Below are positions 1-7,550 of a stretch of DNA of 13,216 bases, one piece after another (within the stretch, counting starts at the first letter, position 1; each line of letters starts with the position of its first letter). A program made the position numbers and the translations under genes. The notes under the pieces were generated by a model that saw nothing but the letters and a program-made list of their open reading frames with translations, was not told the origin of the DNA and searched no databases. This stretch comes from an uncultured Erysipelotrichaceae bacterium (GTDB lineage: Bacteria; Bacillota_I; Bacilli_A; Erysipelotrichales; Erysipelotrichaceae), in NCBI GenBank assembly GCA_902795905.1, contig CADBMY010000343.1:1-13216 (forward strand). Reading direction: 5' to 3'.

Positions 1-1350
1 GCCGAAGAGAGGATCATGGCCGGCTTTGCGGAAGTCTTTGCGGCACCTTCACAGATCGCGGATAACCTGATGGACGCAGATCTGGTCTTTGATCCGGTAA
101 CGGATGGTGAGGGCAGCAGCCATGAACTGAACGGTTCCAATTTCATCTCCCTGCAGATGAGCAATGACCGTGTTCTGCGTGAGAATGCCTTCCGCAGTTT
201 CTACAAGACCTATCGTCAGCACATCAATACGTTTGCGGCAAGCTACAGCGGAGCCGTCAAGGCGAGTACGGCAGAAGCTTCGTTCCGTCATTACGGCAGT
301 TCCCGGGAAATGTCCATGGCGGAGAATAATATCCCCGTACAGGTCTATGACAATCTGATCAATACGGTCACGAAACATCTGCCGGATATGTACAGATATG
401 TAAAACTGCGGCAGAGACTCCTCGGTGTCGATGAGCTGCACTGCTATGACATCTATGCGCCGTTAGTCAAGGGCAGTGAGGATCGCTACACATATGAACA
501 GGCAACGGAACTTCTGCTGAAGGCAGTCAAGCCGCTTGGTGATGACTATGGTGCCAAGGTGCGCGAAGGTCTCTCATCCCGCTGGATCGATGTCTACCCG
601 AACAGGGGTAAGTCCGGCGGTGCCTATTCCTCCGGCACATATGATTCCAATCCGTTTATCATGACCAACTTTACGGGCACCCTTGACAGTGTATCCACGA
701 TCACCCATGAGATGGGACATTCGATGCATACCTGGCTGGCCAACACGCATCAGCCGCCGCAGTATGCCGGGTATACGCTGTTTGTGGCAGAGGTCGCTTC
801 TACGGTCAACGAGAACCTGCTGATCGAGAATCTGCTGGCAGAGACAACGGATCCCGAAAAGCGTCTGGTCCTGATCAACCAGTACCTGGAAGGCTTCAAG
901 GGAACGGTATACAGACAGACGATGTTTGCGGAGTTTGAGAAGGAAGCACATGCGATGGCAGAGCGCGGGGAAGCACTAGATCAGACATCCCTCTGTGATC
1001 TCTACTACGGGCTTGTGCAGAAGTACTTCGGTGAGGGTCTGCAGGCAGATGAGGAGATCCGTTACGAATGGGCAAGGATCCCGCATTTCTACCGTCCGTT
1101 CTACGTCTATGTGTATGCGACAGGCTACAGCAGTGCCGTGGCTCTCTCGGAAAAGATCAGGCATGAGGGCGAGGATGCGGCCGTACGGTATCTCGAATTC
1201 CTGGCGATGGGCGGCAGTGCCTACCCGCTGGATGAGCTGAAACATGCCGGTGTCGATCTGCTTACACCGGAGCCTGTTGATCTGGCGCTGAACAAATTCG
1301 CGTCGCTTCTTGATGAAGCCGAAAAACTCGCGGATATTCTTGGTAAATAA
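1..1350 (+). CDS. pepF: Oligoendopeptidase F (M3 family metallopeptidase), N-terminus outside window
   Basis: Cytoplasmic zinc endopeptidase that cleaves medium-sized oligopeptides, as known for the PepF/M3B family. The reading frame is open from the first base, so the ATG at 16 is internal and the gene starts upstream. The zinc motif HEMGHSMHTW begins at codon 236 counted from base 1, and the third-ligand Glu lies in VAEVAST at about codon 264, the 28-residue spacing expected for M3 enzymes. In lactococcal PepF the HEXXH sits near residue 387 (from memory), so about 150 N-terminal residues are missing. The C-terminal segment with AMGGSAYPLDELKHAG is typical of the family and the stop at 1348-1350 looks natural. 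The downstream membrane-protein gene starts 2 nt after the stop, suggesting co-transcription. There is no signal peptide in the visible part. The family assignment is firm; the preferred substrates are not known. Confidence 0.95.
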   Translation, partial: AEERIMAGFAEVFAAPSQIADNLMDADLVFDPVTDGEGSSHELNGSNFISLQMSNDRVLRENAFRSFYKTYRQHINTFAASYSGAVKASTAEASFRHYGSSREMSMAENNIPVQVYDNLINTVTKHLPDMYRYVKLRQRLLGVDELHCYDIYAPLVKGSEDRYTYEQATELLLKAVKPLGDDYGAKVREGLSSRWIDVYPNRGKSGGAYSSGTYDSNPFIMTNFTGTLDSVSTITHEMGHSMHTWLANTHQPPQYAGYTLFVAEVASTVNENLLIENLLAETTDPEKRLVLINQYLEGFKGTVYRQTMFAEFEKEAHAMAERGEALDQTSLCDLYYGLVQKYFGEGLQADEEIRYEWARIPHFYRPFYVYVYATGYSSAVALSEKIRHEGEDAAVRYLEFLAMGGSAYPLDELKHAGVDLLTPEPVDLALNKFASLLDEAEKLADILGK

Positions 1351-1352
1351 AC

Positions 1353-3071
1353 ATGATACGGAAGTACTTCGATAAATACAAAGTGAATCTGCTGGTATGC
1401 CTCGGAATCGCCTGTTTTACGGTGCTTCCGTATTTTTCACAGTATATATACAATGCTCACGATCTGCAGTTTCATCTCTCCCGCATCGAAGGGGTATATC
1501 ATACACTGCTGGATCATCAGTTTCCGATGGCGGTATACCCGAACAAGAACTTCGGCTACGGATATGCCTCACCGCTGTTCTACAGTGACATCTTTCTGAT
1601 CATTCCGTCACTGCTGGTGCATCTCTGTCATGTGCCGTTAGTGACAATGTTTGAGATCCTGGTCTTTGTCTCTGTGTATCTTGCGGCCCTGCACATGAGC
1701 ATTACGCTGGAACATATCCTGCACCGGAAGGACTGTGCGCTGATCTCTGCTTTTGTATACGTGACAGCCAACTATTTCGTGACGGATATCTTCATCCGGG
1801 CAGCCCTGGGTGAGATCTTTGCGCTGGGCGTTCTGCCGTTTCTGCTGTATACGATCTATGATCTGCTGGTCCTGAAGAAGGATAACTGGCTGGCGCTGGC
1901 GGCTGTCTTTGCGCTGCTTGTGCATTCTCACCTGATCACGGCAGCCATGGCTACGGTCATCCTCATCCTCAGTGTACTGATCAATGTCAAAACGGTGATC
2001 GGCACCCCGAAGATCCTGACGACACTGGCCAAAGCTGCAGCCCTGGGGCTTGGATTAACGGCAGTATTCTTCTTCCCGATGTTTGAACAGTATGTCTCTC
2101 AGGATCTGATCGTACATCATATCGGCTCGGATATGCTGCAGCAGTACATGGTTCCGTTAAAGGATCTCTTCGGTGATTTCTTTGCGGATCATTCCCTGCA
2201 GTGGCGCAATTCCCGCGGTGTTGACAGGGCAGATACCCTGAAGAATCTCGGTACCCTGGCCGGCATCCTGCCGTTTGGCTATCTGTTTGTTAAGAAGAAC
2301 AAATATATCACCCAGGTCTTTGCAATGTTTGTACTGGTGCTGCTTTGTTCATCTCCGGTGCTGCCGATCTACAGGATCCCGTTTATCTCGTTCATGCAGT
2401 TTCCTTCCCGGCTCTATACACCGGGACTGGTCGGTGCAGCTTTGATCATCTGCTGGATCCTGACCCGGATATCGAAGAAAAGCGCAAAGATCCTTACGGC
2501 ATGCATACTTGTCTTTACCGGCTGGAATCTTTCGTATCTGTTCAGCTGTATCAATGATCCTGTACAGCTGAAGGTGATCGACCGTGACGCAACTGCCGAA
2601 GAACTGTTTACAGAGCGCAAGTATGCCAACGTGATCATTGCGGAATCGCGCTGGAACTGGGAGGAGCTCTCCTTCGGGGAATATCTGCCGTATGCGGATG
2701 CCTACTACTACGATTACTACAATGTCGGCACCGAGCTGGATGATCTCTCGTACGGACATCTCGGCATACCGTATGAGCGGAAGGGTACGACCCTGAAGTT
2801 CACATCATCCTTTACGGAAGATACCTGGGTGCTGATCCCGATGACCTGGTATAAGGGATACCGGATCCGGGAACTGGATGAAAACGGGGTGACCGTTAAG
2901 TATCCGTATATCTCTCAGCATACCTATTCCGGAAGGATACAGCTCAAGGCTGAAGCCGGTACGCATACCTATGTCATTGAGTATGCCGGCACAAAGATCC
3001 AGAAGATCTCGGCAGCGGTCTCCGTACTGTCCCTGGGTATACTGGCATACATGCTTATACGCAGACACTGA
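1353..3071 (+). CDS. Polytopic membrane protein, YfhO / GT-C glycosyltransferase-like
   Basis: A 572-residue integral membrane protein with about ten hydrophobic segments in residues 13-400, a soluble extracytoplasmic-type region at about 400-550, and a last hydrophobic helix before the basic end RRH. The first loop carries HDLQFHLSRI with Asp37, resembling the acidic motif in the first external loop of GT-C glycosyltransferases. The YASPLFY motif and the C-terminal pattern (WYKGYR, then AGTHTYVIEYAGT) match the YfhO-like or '6-pyruvoyl-tetrahydropterin synthase-related' membrane families, whose proposed role is transfer of lipid-linked sugars onto wall polymers. This is family resemblance recalled from memory, and no substrate can be named. 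The ATG lies 2 nt after the pepF stop with no clear Shine-Dalgarno sequence, so translation is probably coupled. A terminator starts inside the stop codon. It could also be a general envelope protein without transferase activity. Confidence 0.75.
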   Translation: MIRKYFDKYKVNLLVCLGIACFTVLPYFSQYIYNAHDLQFHLSRIEGVYHTLLDHQFPMAVYPNKNFGYGYASPLFYSDIFLIIPSLLVHLCHVPLVTMFEILVFVSVYLAALHMSITLEHILHRKDCALISAFVYVTANYFVTDIFIRAALGEIFALGVLPFLLYTIYDLLVLKKDNWLALAAVFALLVHSHLITAAMATVILILSVLINVKTVIGTPKILTTLAKAAALGLGLTAVFFFPMFEQYVSQDLIVHHIGSDMLQQYMVPLKDLFGDFFADHSLQWRNSRGVDRADTLKNLGTLAGILPFGYLFVKKNKYITQVFAMFVLVLLCSSPVLPIYRIPFISFMQFPSRLYTPGLVGAALIICWILTRISKKSAKILTACILVFTGWNLSYLFSCINDPVQLKVIDRDATAEELFTERKYANVIIAESRWNWEELSFGEYLPYADAYYYDYYNVGTELDDLSYGHLGIPYERKGTTLKFTSSFTEDTWVLIPMTWYKGYRIRELDENGVTVKYPYISQHTYSGRIQLKAEAGTHTYVIEYAGTKIQKISAAVSVLSLGILAYMLIRRH

Positions 3072-3094
3072 AGTCCTCCGGGACTTCTTTTCTG
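3070..3094 (+). terminator. Intrinsic terminator after the GT-C-like gene
   Basis: GAAGTCC (3070-3076) and GGACTTC (3081-3087) form a perfect 7-bp stem with a TCCG loop, followed by TTTTCT. The left arm begins within the TGA stop codon (3069-3071) of the membrane-protein gene. It closes the pepF operon and separates it from the ABC transporter gene. A weaker second hairpin follows (GCAGAA 3098-3103 with TTCTGC 3114-3119, then CCCTTTT) and may act as backup. Confidence 0.8.
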
Positions 3095-3131
3095 TGTGCA
3101 GAATAAGCATCAGTTCTGCCCCTTTTATGTA

Positions 3132-3143
3132 GTACAATTGTAC
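3132..3143. promoter_or_regulatory. 12-bp perfect palindrome overlapping a possible -10 box upstream of the ABC transporter
   Basis: GTACAATTGTAC is fully self-complementary. It contains TACAAT (3133-3138), a reasonable -10 hexamer, in the 145-nt gap between the upstream terminator and the transporter ATG at 3217. I cannot find a good -35 at 16-18 nt spacing, so the promoter call is weak. A palindrome over a -10 box is where a dimeric repressor could bind. A 12-bp palindrome is also expected a few times by chance in 13 kb. Confidence 0.3.
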
Positions 3144-3216
3144 AAACAGCGATCATTTCCATACAGCCGGCACAGGGTCTCTGTGCAACCAGTGAACAGA
3201 AAGAAGAGGATGATCC

Positions 3217-5079
3217 ATGTCCATGAGAGGCGGACCCGGACGACGCGGGTATCTTACCGAAGAAGAAAAAGCATCTGCACCGAAGGTGACAAAGGCACTT
3301 CTGCTGAGAGTGCTTTCCTATCTGAAACCATACTGGAAACAGCTGATCCTGGTCCTGATCTGCATTCTGGTATCTTCACTGTTTAATCTGCTGCCTTCGA
3401 TCATCAGCGGACGCATCATCGATGAGGGTCTGATCGGCAGGAATCTGAATATGCTGATCAGACTGCTGGCACTGTCCTTCCTGGTGACGGTCGGAGCCAA
3501 TCTGATCGGTGTGGCCGAGAGTTACCTGAATACGTGGATCTCCCAGCATATTACGTTTGATATGCGCAATATGATGTTTTCCCACCTGCAGAAGATGCCC
3601 CAGAGCTTCTTTACGACCAATAACCAGGGCGATATCATCACCCGCATGACCGATGATATCTCCGGTGTTGAACGTGTGATCTCTTCGACATTTACCAATA
3701 TCATCTCCAATGTCATGACGCTGGGGATTGCGGCTTTTGCGATGTTTCAGAAGAACTGGATCATCGCTGTTGTCAGTATCCTGCTGATGCCTCTGCTTAC
3801 CTTACCGACACGGAAGGCCGGAAAGACAAGATGGGAACTGACGCGGGAAGCGCAGGCCAGCCGGGATGAGATCAACGGTATCCTGAACGAGACACTGTCG
3901 GTTTCCGGACAGATGCTGGTCAAGCTGTTTACCAAGGAAGACTATGAATATGACAGATATGTAAAGGCCAACCGGCGGATGATCGACCTGAATGTCAAGG
4001 AGTCGATGGCAGGCCGCTGGTTCCGGGTCGTCATGAGCACGGTATCGAGTGTAGGACCGATGACGCTGTATCTGGTCGGCGGTATCCTGATGCTTAAATA
4101 TAATGCGGATCTGACCGTAGGTGATATTACGGTACTGATCTCGCTGCTCAGCAGAATGTACGGACCGGTCAATTCACTGCTGAATATCCAGGTCGACTGG
4201 ATCCGTTCCATGGCCATGTTTACGCGTATCTTTGAATACTATGATATGCCGGTGGAGATCGAGAATGCCCCGGATGCGATCATCCCCGATCATGCGGAGG
4301 GCAATGTCGAGTTCAGTCATGTTTCGTTCTCGTATGAACCTTCAAGGCAGATCCTGAAGGATATCAACTTTACCCTGAACAGCGGCAACAGTATTGCCAT
4401 CGTCGGTCCTTCCGGCTCCGGCAAGAGTACGCTGGTCAACCTGATCCCGCGTCTCTACGATGTGGAAAGCGGCAGTGTCAGCTTCGACGGCGTTGATGTA
4501 CGGAAGCTGGATCTCGGCTTCCTGCGCAGAAGTATCGGCGTCGTCACTCAGGATACATATCTGTTCAACGGTACGATCCGTGATAATCTGCTGTATGCCA
4601 AGCCTGATGCGACCGAGGAAGAACTGGAAGATGCCTGTAAGAAAGCAAATATCCACGACTTTATCATCAGTCAGCCGGAGGGGTATGAGACCATGGTCGG
4701 CAACCGCGGCCTGAAGCTTTCGGGCGGTGAGAAACAGCGTCTGTCGATTGCCAGAGTACTGCTCAAGGATCCGGCACTGCTGATCTTTGATGAGGCTACG
4801 GCATCCCTGGATTCGATCTCCGAGGCAAAGATCCAGGAGGCGATCGATCCGCTGATCGATTCCCGCACCAGTATTCTGATCGCTCACAGGCTGTCAACGA
4901 TCCTGGCGGCAGATGAGATCCTCGTGATCAAGGACGGAAAGATAGCCGAACGAGGACAGCACAGAGATCTTGTCAATGCCGGCGGCATCTACCGTGAGCT
5001 GTACGATACACAGTTCCAGAAAGCGCTGGAAACAGAAAAAAAGATGCTTGATAAGGAAGAAGCAGGAGAGACAAAATGA
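3217..5079 (+). CDS. ABC exporter, fused membrane and ATPase domains (MsbA/LmrA/MdlB type)
   Basis: An ATP-driven exporter half-molecule in the inner membrane. Residues about 40-330 hold the six-helix ABC type-I exporter domain. The nucleotide-binding domain follows with Walker A GPSGSGKST (397-405), Q-loop region TQDTYLFNGT, signature LSGGEKQ (501-507), Walker B ALLIFDEA with Asp525 and Glu526, and the H-loop His557 in LIAHRLS. All catalytic residues are present and the 620-residue length is normal. No second half-transporter lies next to it, so a homodimer is the simplest model. The N-terminus MSMRGGPGRRGY is basic and Gly-rich, as often seen in Firmicutes members. Start: the ATG at 3217 lies 6 nt after AAGAAGAGGA (3201-3210); an in-frame ATG at 3223 is less well spaced. 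The next gene overlaps by 4 nt (ATGA), so the two are co-translated. Substrate unknown; lipid, peptide and drug export are all possible. Confidence 0.93.
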   Translation: MSMRGGPGRRGYLTEEEKASAPKVTKALLLRVLSYLKPYWKQLILVLICILVSSLFNLLPSIISGRIIDEGLIGRNLNMLIRLLALSFLVTVGANLIGVAESYLNTWISQHITFDMRNMMFSHLQKMPQSFFTTNNQGDIITRMTDDISGVERVISSTFTNIISNVMTLGIAAFAMFQKNWIIAVVSILLMPLLTLPTRKAGKTRWELTREAQASRDEINGILNETLSVSGQMLVKLFTKEDYEYDRYVKANRRMIDLNVKESMAGRWFRVVMSTVSSVGPMTLYLVGGILMLKYNADLTVGDITVLISLLSRMYGPVNSLLNIQVDWIRSMAMFTRIFEYYDMPVEIENAPDAIIPDHAEGNVEFSHVSFSYEPSRQILKDINFTLNSGNSIAIVGPSGSGKSTLVNLIPRLYDVESGSVSFDGVDVRKLDLGFLRRSIGVVTQDTYLFNGTIRDNLLYAKPDATEEELEDACKKANIHDFIISQPEGYETMVGNRGLKLSGGEKQRLSIARVLLKDPALLIFDEATASLDSISEAKIQEAIDPLIDSRTSILIAHRLSTILAADEILVIKDGKIAERGQHRDLVNAGGIYRELYDTQFQKALETEKKMLDKEEAGETK

Positions 5080-5771
5080 AAGTATTATTTGTAGGCAACA
5101 GTCATACGTTCTTCAATGATATGCCGGCACTGTTTGCGGAATTTGTCTGCAGAACGACCGGAGAGAAGCCGGAAGCGGTGATGCTGGGCTACGGTGGCAG
5201 AGACCTGAAGTGGCACCGTCAGGAGTACTTTGCGCTGCGTTATAACCTGATGTACGGCAATTATGACTACTGTGTGATCCAGCAGGCTGCCCATCCCTAT
5301 CCGCCGAAAGAAGAAACACTGAAATACGGCAAGGAGATCATCTCCCTGTGTCAGAAGACAAATACGATACCGGTCATATACATGACATGGGCTGAGAAGC
5401 GATTCCCTGAGAACCAACAGAAGATGATCGATACATGTACGGAACTGCAGCAGGAGACCGGTGCACTGCTGGCGCCGATCGGTCTTGTCTGGCAGCAGGT
5501 CCTTAATACATATCCTGATATAGACCTGTTCTGGAAAGACGGTGAACATGCCGGTCCCTACGGGGATTTCCTGATTGCGTCAGTGCTGTGCAGGGTGATC
5601 ACCGGCAGGATCTCCGATACCGTCAGCGGCTATGGTTACAGCTTCATGGATGATACAGCGATCGACCGTGAGCTTCCCCGCCTGATCGAAGATGCCGAAC
5701 GTATTCCGACAGCTCTGGACAAAGAAAAAACGGACAGTATCCTGTCCGTGATCACTTCCGTGTGCGGCTGA
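5076..5771 (+). CDS. SGNH-type hydrolase family protein
   Basis: A 231-residue protein with the blocks of the SGNH/GDSL hydrolase fold. Block I is GNSHTF with candidate nucleophile Ser9 right after the first beta strand (MKVLFVGNS). A block II-like GYGGRDLKWH lies near residues 38-47, VIQQAAHP at 67-73 replaces the usual GxND block, and the C-terminal DGEHAGPYGDFLIA carries candidate Asp155 and His158. This pattern fits SGNH-like proteins of the DUF4886 kind; known family activities are esterase, lipase or deacetylase. No signal peptide is visible, so it should be cytoplasmic. The start is set by AGGAG (5064-5068), 7 nt before the ATG, and overlaps the transporter stop as ATGA. The tight coupling suggests a shared task with the exporter, for example processing its substrate (inference). 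Its last codons overlap the convergent glycosyltransferase gene by 20 nt and contain that gene's terminator. Real substrate unknown. Confidence 0.82.
   Translation: MKVLFVGNSHTFFNDMPALFAEFVCRTTGEKPEAVMLGYGGRDLKWHRQEYFALRYNLMYGNYDYCVIQQAAHPYPPKEETLKYGKEIISLCQKTNTIPVIYMTWAEKRFPENQQKMIDTCTELQQETGALLAPIGLVWQQVLNTYPDIDLFWKDGEHAGPYGDFLIASVLCRVITGRISDTVSGYGYSFMDDTAIDRELPRLIEDAERIPTALDKEKTDSILSVITSVCG
5721..5749 (-). terminator. Intrinsic terminator of the minus-strand glycosyltransferase, inside the SGNH gene
   Basis: Read on the minus strand, ACGGACAG and CTGTCCGT form a perfect 8-bp stem with a 4-nt loop (5749-5730), followed by TTTTTTCTTT (5730-5721). It begins 3 nt after the glycosyltransferase TGA (complement of 5752-5754). 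On the plus strand the same hairpin is followed only by a weak T stretch, so it mainly serves the minus strand. It lies wholly within the C-terminal codons of the SGNH hydrolase. Confidence 0.82.
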
Positions 5772-6843
5772 GCAGATCAAGCAGCACTTCACCGCCGCCC
5801 ATCCGGATGACTTCTTCACGCAGTATGCCGGCATTAGTCCGGTAACTGTCGCTGGCCAGGATGCGCCGATAGCCCTCGTATAATGTCTGTACACTGAGAT
5901 CTTCCGCCGGTACCGAGGCACCGAAGCCGCTGCGGCTCAGGGATGCGGCATTGCGGGAGGTATTCCAGCTGCCGTCATGAACAATGACCTGGGGGATAGC
6001 CCTCAGGGTGCTCTGACGGAAGATATACTCACTGCCGTCATGGATCACAGCCCGTGCTTCCGAGAGTCTGCTGATACGCAGAGTGGAAGTATAATGCAGG
6101 TTCTGATCTCTGCCGATATCACATCCGGGGTACCAGATCTCTATGGGATAGGGTGCCCCTTTAAATGTATCTGAGAGGAGTGTATTCAGTCTGCCGGCAG
6201 ACATCGGCAGTTTGTTAAACAGGATGAATACTTTATCGGTTTTGGAGCCGGTCTCGGGCAGATAGGGCAAATACCCGATCCTGACCAGTCTCTCTTCTTC
6301 CGCAAACGGATCAAGAGATGCCGGACCCAGGGTGAAGAGACTGTCCGCATAGGCATAGAGATCGGTAACTCTGAATACCTGTTCAAACTTATAGGAAGAC
6401 AAGGTCTCGTTGACACCCCGCAGGGCTTTACTGTCAAAGCTGCGGCTGCGGAACATATTGCCGCTGACCAGTGATACGACGGGGATGCCGGTCAGTCTGG
6501 CAGCGATCAATGCAGATACACGGCCGAGATCCAGGATCACATCCGGCTGGTATTTCTTCAGTGCAGATACGATCTTTTCGGTATCACTGCGCAGGTATTT
6601 TCTTGAGGCGGTTCCGGTGTTGTACAGTTCTTCTTCGGGTGAGCGGGGAGCGTGCTTCAGCGCAAACAGAGGGCCTGCCGGTCTGGCACATTCACAGGCG
6701 ATGCCCTGTTTGAACATCTCTTCGGGAGCACTGACAAAGACTTCCTGTCCCTGCCCGGCAAGAAAATCGATAATATCCCGGGCGGTAAAGCGGTCCGAGA
6801 TATCTTCTTTGGCGTGCAGTGCGGGAACGATAAAAACCTTCAT
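5752..6843 (-). CDS. GT-B-like glycosyltransferase (GT1/MGT-like), unassigned
   Basis: A 363-residue soluble protein that looks like a two-domain GT-B glycosyltransferase. The N-terminus MKVFIVPAL is a first Rossmann strand, followed by a strand typical of the family (GQEVFVSAPEEMF) and YQPDVILDLG with IPVVSLVSG. The C-terminal half has HDGS at residues 268-271, then IPQVIVHDGSWNTSRNAA and SGFGASVPAEDLS, aligning by eye with the donor-binding HGG...GVP...DQ..NA...G.G segment of GT1 enzymes. The canonical HGG is altered to HDG and the GHxxP acceptor motif is not seen, so it is a divergent member. Its partner sugar and acceptor cannot be deduced. It is the only minus-strand gene here, convergent with the SGNH hydrolase (20-nt overlap) and divergent from upp. 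The ATG has no Shine-Dalgarno sequence but an extended -10 box lies 6 nt upstream, suggesting a leaderless mRNA. The coding call is strong and the function moderate. Confidence 0.72.
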   Translation of the reverse strand: MKVFIVPALHAKEDISDRFTARDIIDFLAGQGQEVFVSAPEEMFKQGIACECARPAGPLFALKHAPRSPEEELYNTGTASRKYLRSDTEKIVSALKKYQPDVILDLGRVSALIAARLTGIPVVSLVSGNMFRSRSFDSKALRGVNETLSSYKFEQVFRVTDLYAYADSLFTLGPASLDPFAEEERLVRIGYLPYLPETGSKTDKVFILFNKLPMSAGRLNTLLSDTFKGAPYPIEIWYPGCDIGRDQNLHYTSTLRISRLSEARAVIHDGSEYIFRQSTLRAIPQVIVHDGSWNTSRNAASLSRSGFGASVPAEDLSVQTLYEGYRRILASDSYRTNAGILREEVIRMGGGEVLLDLLSRTRK

Positions 6844-6849
6844 GTGTTT

Positions 6850-6858
6850 AGTATAGCA
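6850..6858 (-). promoter_or_regulatory. Extended -10 promoter of the glycosyltransferase gene, abutting the ATG
   Basis: On the minus strand the sequence reads TGC-TATACT, an extended -10 box, then AAACAC, then the ATG at 6843. Six bases between hexamer and ATG put the expected transcription start at the A of the ATG. At 17-nt spacing the -35 position reads AACAAC, a poor match, which extended -10 promoters tolerate. No purine-rich ribosome site lies within the preceding 25 nt. Confidence 0.6.
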
Positions 6859-6872
6859 TTAAATTCAGGGTG

Positions 6873-6902
6873 GTTGTTTTTTGAAGGGCATTCAAATATG
6901 AT
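6873..6902 (+). promoter_or_regulatory. Candidate promoter of upp
   Basis: TTGTTT (6873-6878), an 18-nt spacer and TATGAT (6897-6902) form a moderate sigma-70-type promoter in the 86-nt divergent gap. The predicted start near 6909 leaves a short leader holding AAGGAGG (6916-6922), 7 nt before the upp ATG. An alternative pair, TTGAAG at 6881 and TATAGA at 6904, would start transcription inside the ribosome site and is less likely. The leader is too short for a pyrimidine-responsive PyrR attenuator. Confidence 0.45.
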
Positions 6903-6929
6903 TTATAGAGAGAACAAGGAGGCATTTTT

Positions 6930-7550
6930 ATGTTGGAAGTACTGAATCATCCCCTGATCACGCATAAGCTGACACAGATGCGCAGGAAGGAGACAGGTAC
7001 CAAGGATTTCCGTGAATATCTTGATGAGATTGCTGAACTGATGGCATATGAGGTCTGCCGCGATCTGCCGACACGTCCGGTGGAGGTGGTGACACCGATC
7101 GGTCCCTGCACAGGTTATGAACTGTCTAAAGAGGTTGTCATTATACCGATCCTGAGAGCCGGTATCGGTCTGCTTGACGGTATCCGCAGACTTGTGCCGA
7201 CAGCCAAGGTTGGCTTTATCGGTTTGTTCCGTGATGAAGAGACATTACAGCCTCAGGAATACTTTGCCAAGTTCCCTAGCGGACTTGATGAATCTGTATG
7301 CATGGTCGTTGACCCGATGCTGGCAACCGGCGGCAGTGCTGTTGCGGCTATCGATATGATCAAGCAGCGCGGTGCGAAGAATATCAAGCTTGTCTGTCTG
7401 GTAGGTGTTCCCGAAGGTGTCAGGGCTGTACAGAAGGCACATCCGGATGTGGATATCTATCTTGCGGCAATGGATGACCACCTGAATGAGGTTGGCTATA
7501 TCGTACCGGGTCTCGGTGATGCCGGCGACCGTATCTTCGGCACGAAGTAA
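6930..7550 (+). CDS. upp: Uracil phosphoribosyltransferase
   Basis: Converts uracil and PRPP to UMP and diphosphate in the pyrimidine salvage pathway, in the cytoplasm. The 206-residue length is typical. Characteristic segments are [14 protein letters not shown] (about 71-84), [16 protein letters not shown] (101-116), the PRPP-binding loop [12 protein letters not shown] (126-137), and the C-terminal [13 protein letters not shown], which closes the uracil site. The start is supported by a strong AAGGAGG 7 nt before the ATG. The stop codon overlaps the ATG of the next gene by one base (TAATG), so the two are translated in a coupled way. In many Firmicutes upp sits next to wall-polymer precursor genes and the ATP synthase operon, and the following two genes fit that neighbourhood. 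Nothing in the sequence looks defective. Confidence 0.97.
   Translation: MLEVLNHPLITHKLTQMRRKETGTKDFREYLDEIAELMAYEVCRDLPTRPVEVVTPIGPCTGYELSKEVVIIPILRAGIGLLDGIRRLVPTAKVGFIGLFRDEETLQPQEYFAKFPSGLDESVCMVVDPMLATGGSAVAAIDMIKQRGAKNIKLVCLVGVPEGVRAVQKAHPDVDIYLAAMDDHLNEVGYIVPGLGDAGDRIFGTK

Noticed and set aside
1338..1355. TGGTAAATA before the membrane-protein ATG as a third leaderless promoter
   Set aside because: The hexamer lacks the final T and sits only 3 nt from the ATG, so the geometry does not match. Coupling to pepF, 2 nt upstream, explains expression better.
3098..3126. Second hairpin GCAGAA/TTCTGC with CCCTTTT as an independent terminator or riboswitch
   Set aside because: The 6-bp stem with a 10-nt loop and short T run is weak, and a stronger terminator precedes it. 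No riboswitch architecture is visible in the 145-nt gap.
4342..4887. Long open frame (181 codons) on the minus strand inside the ABC transporter
   Set aside because: It is a shadow of the ATPase domain, which carries every catalytic motif on the plus strand. It has no ribosome site and no recognisable domain.
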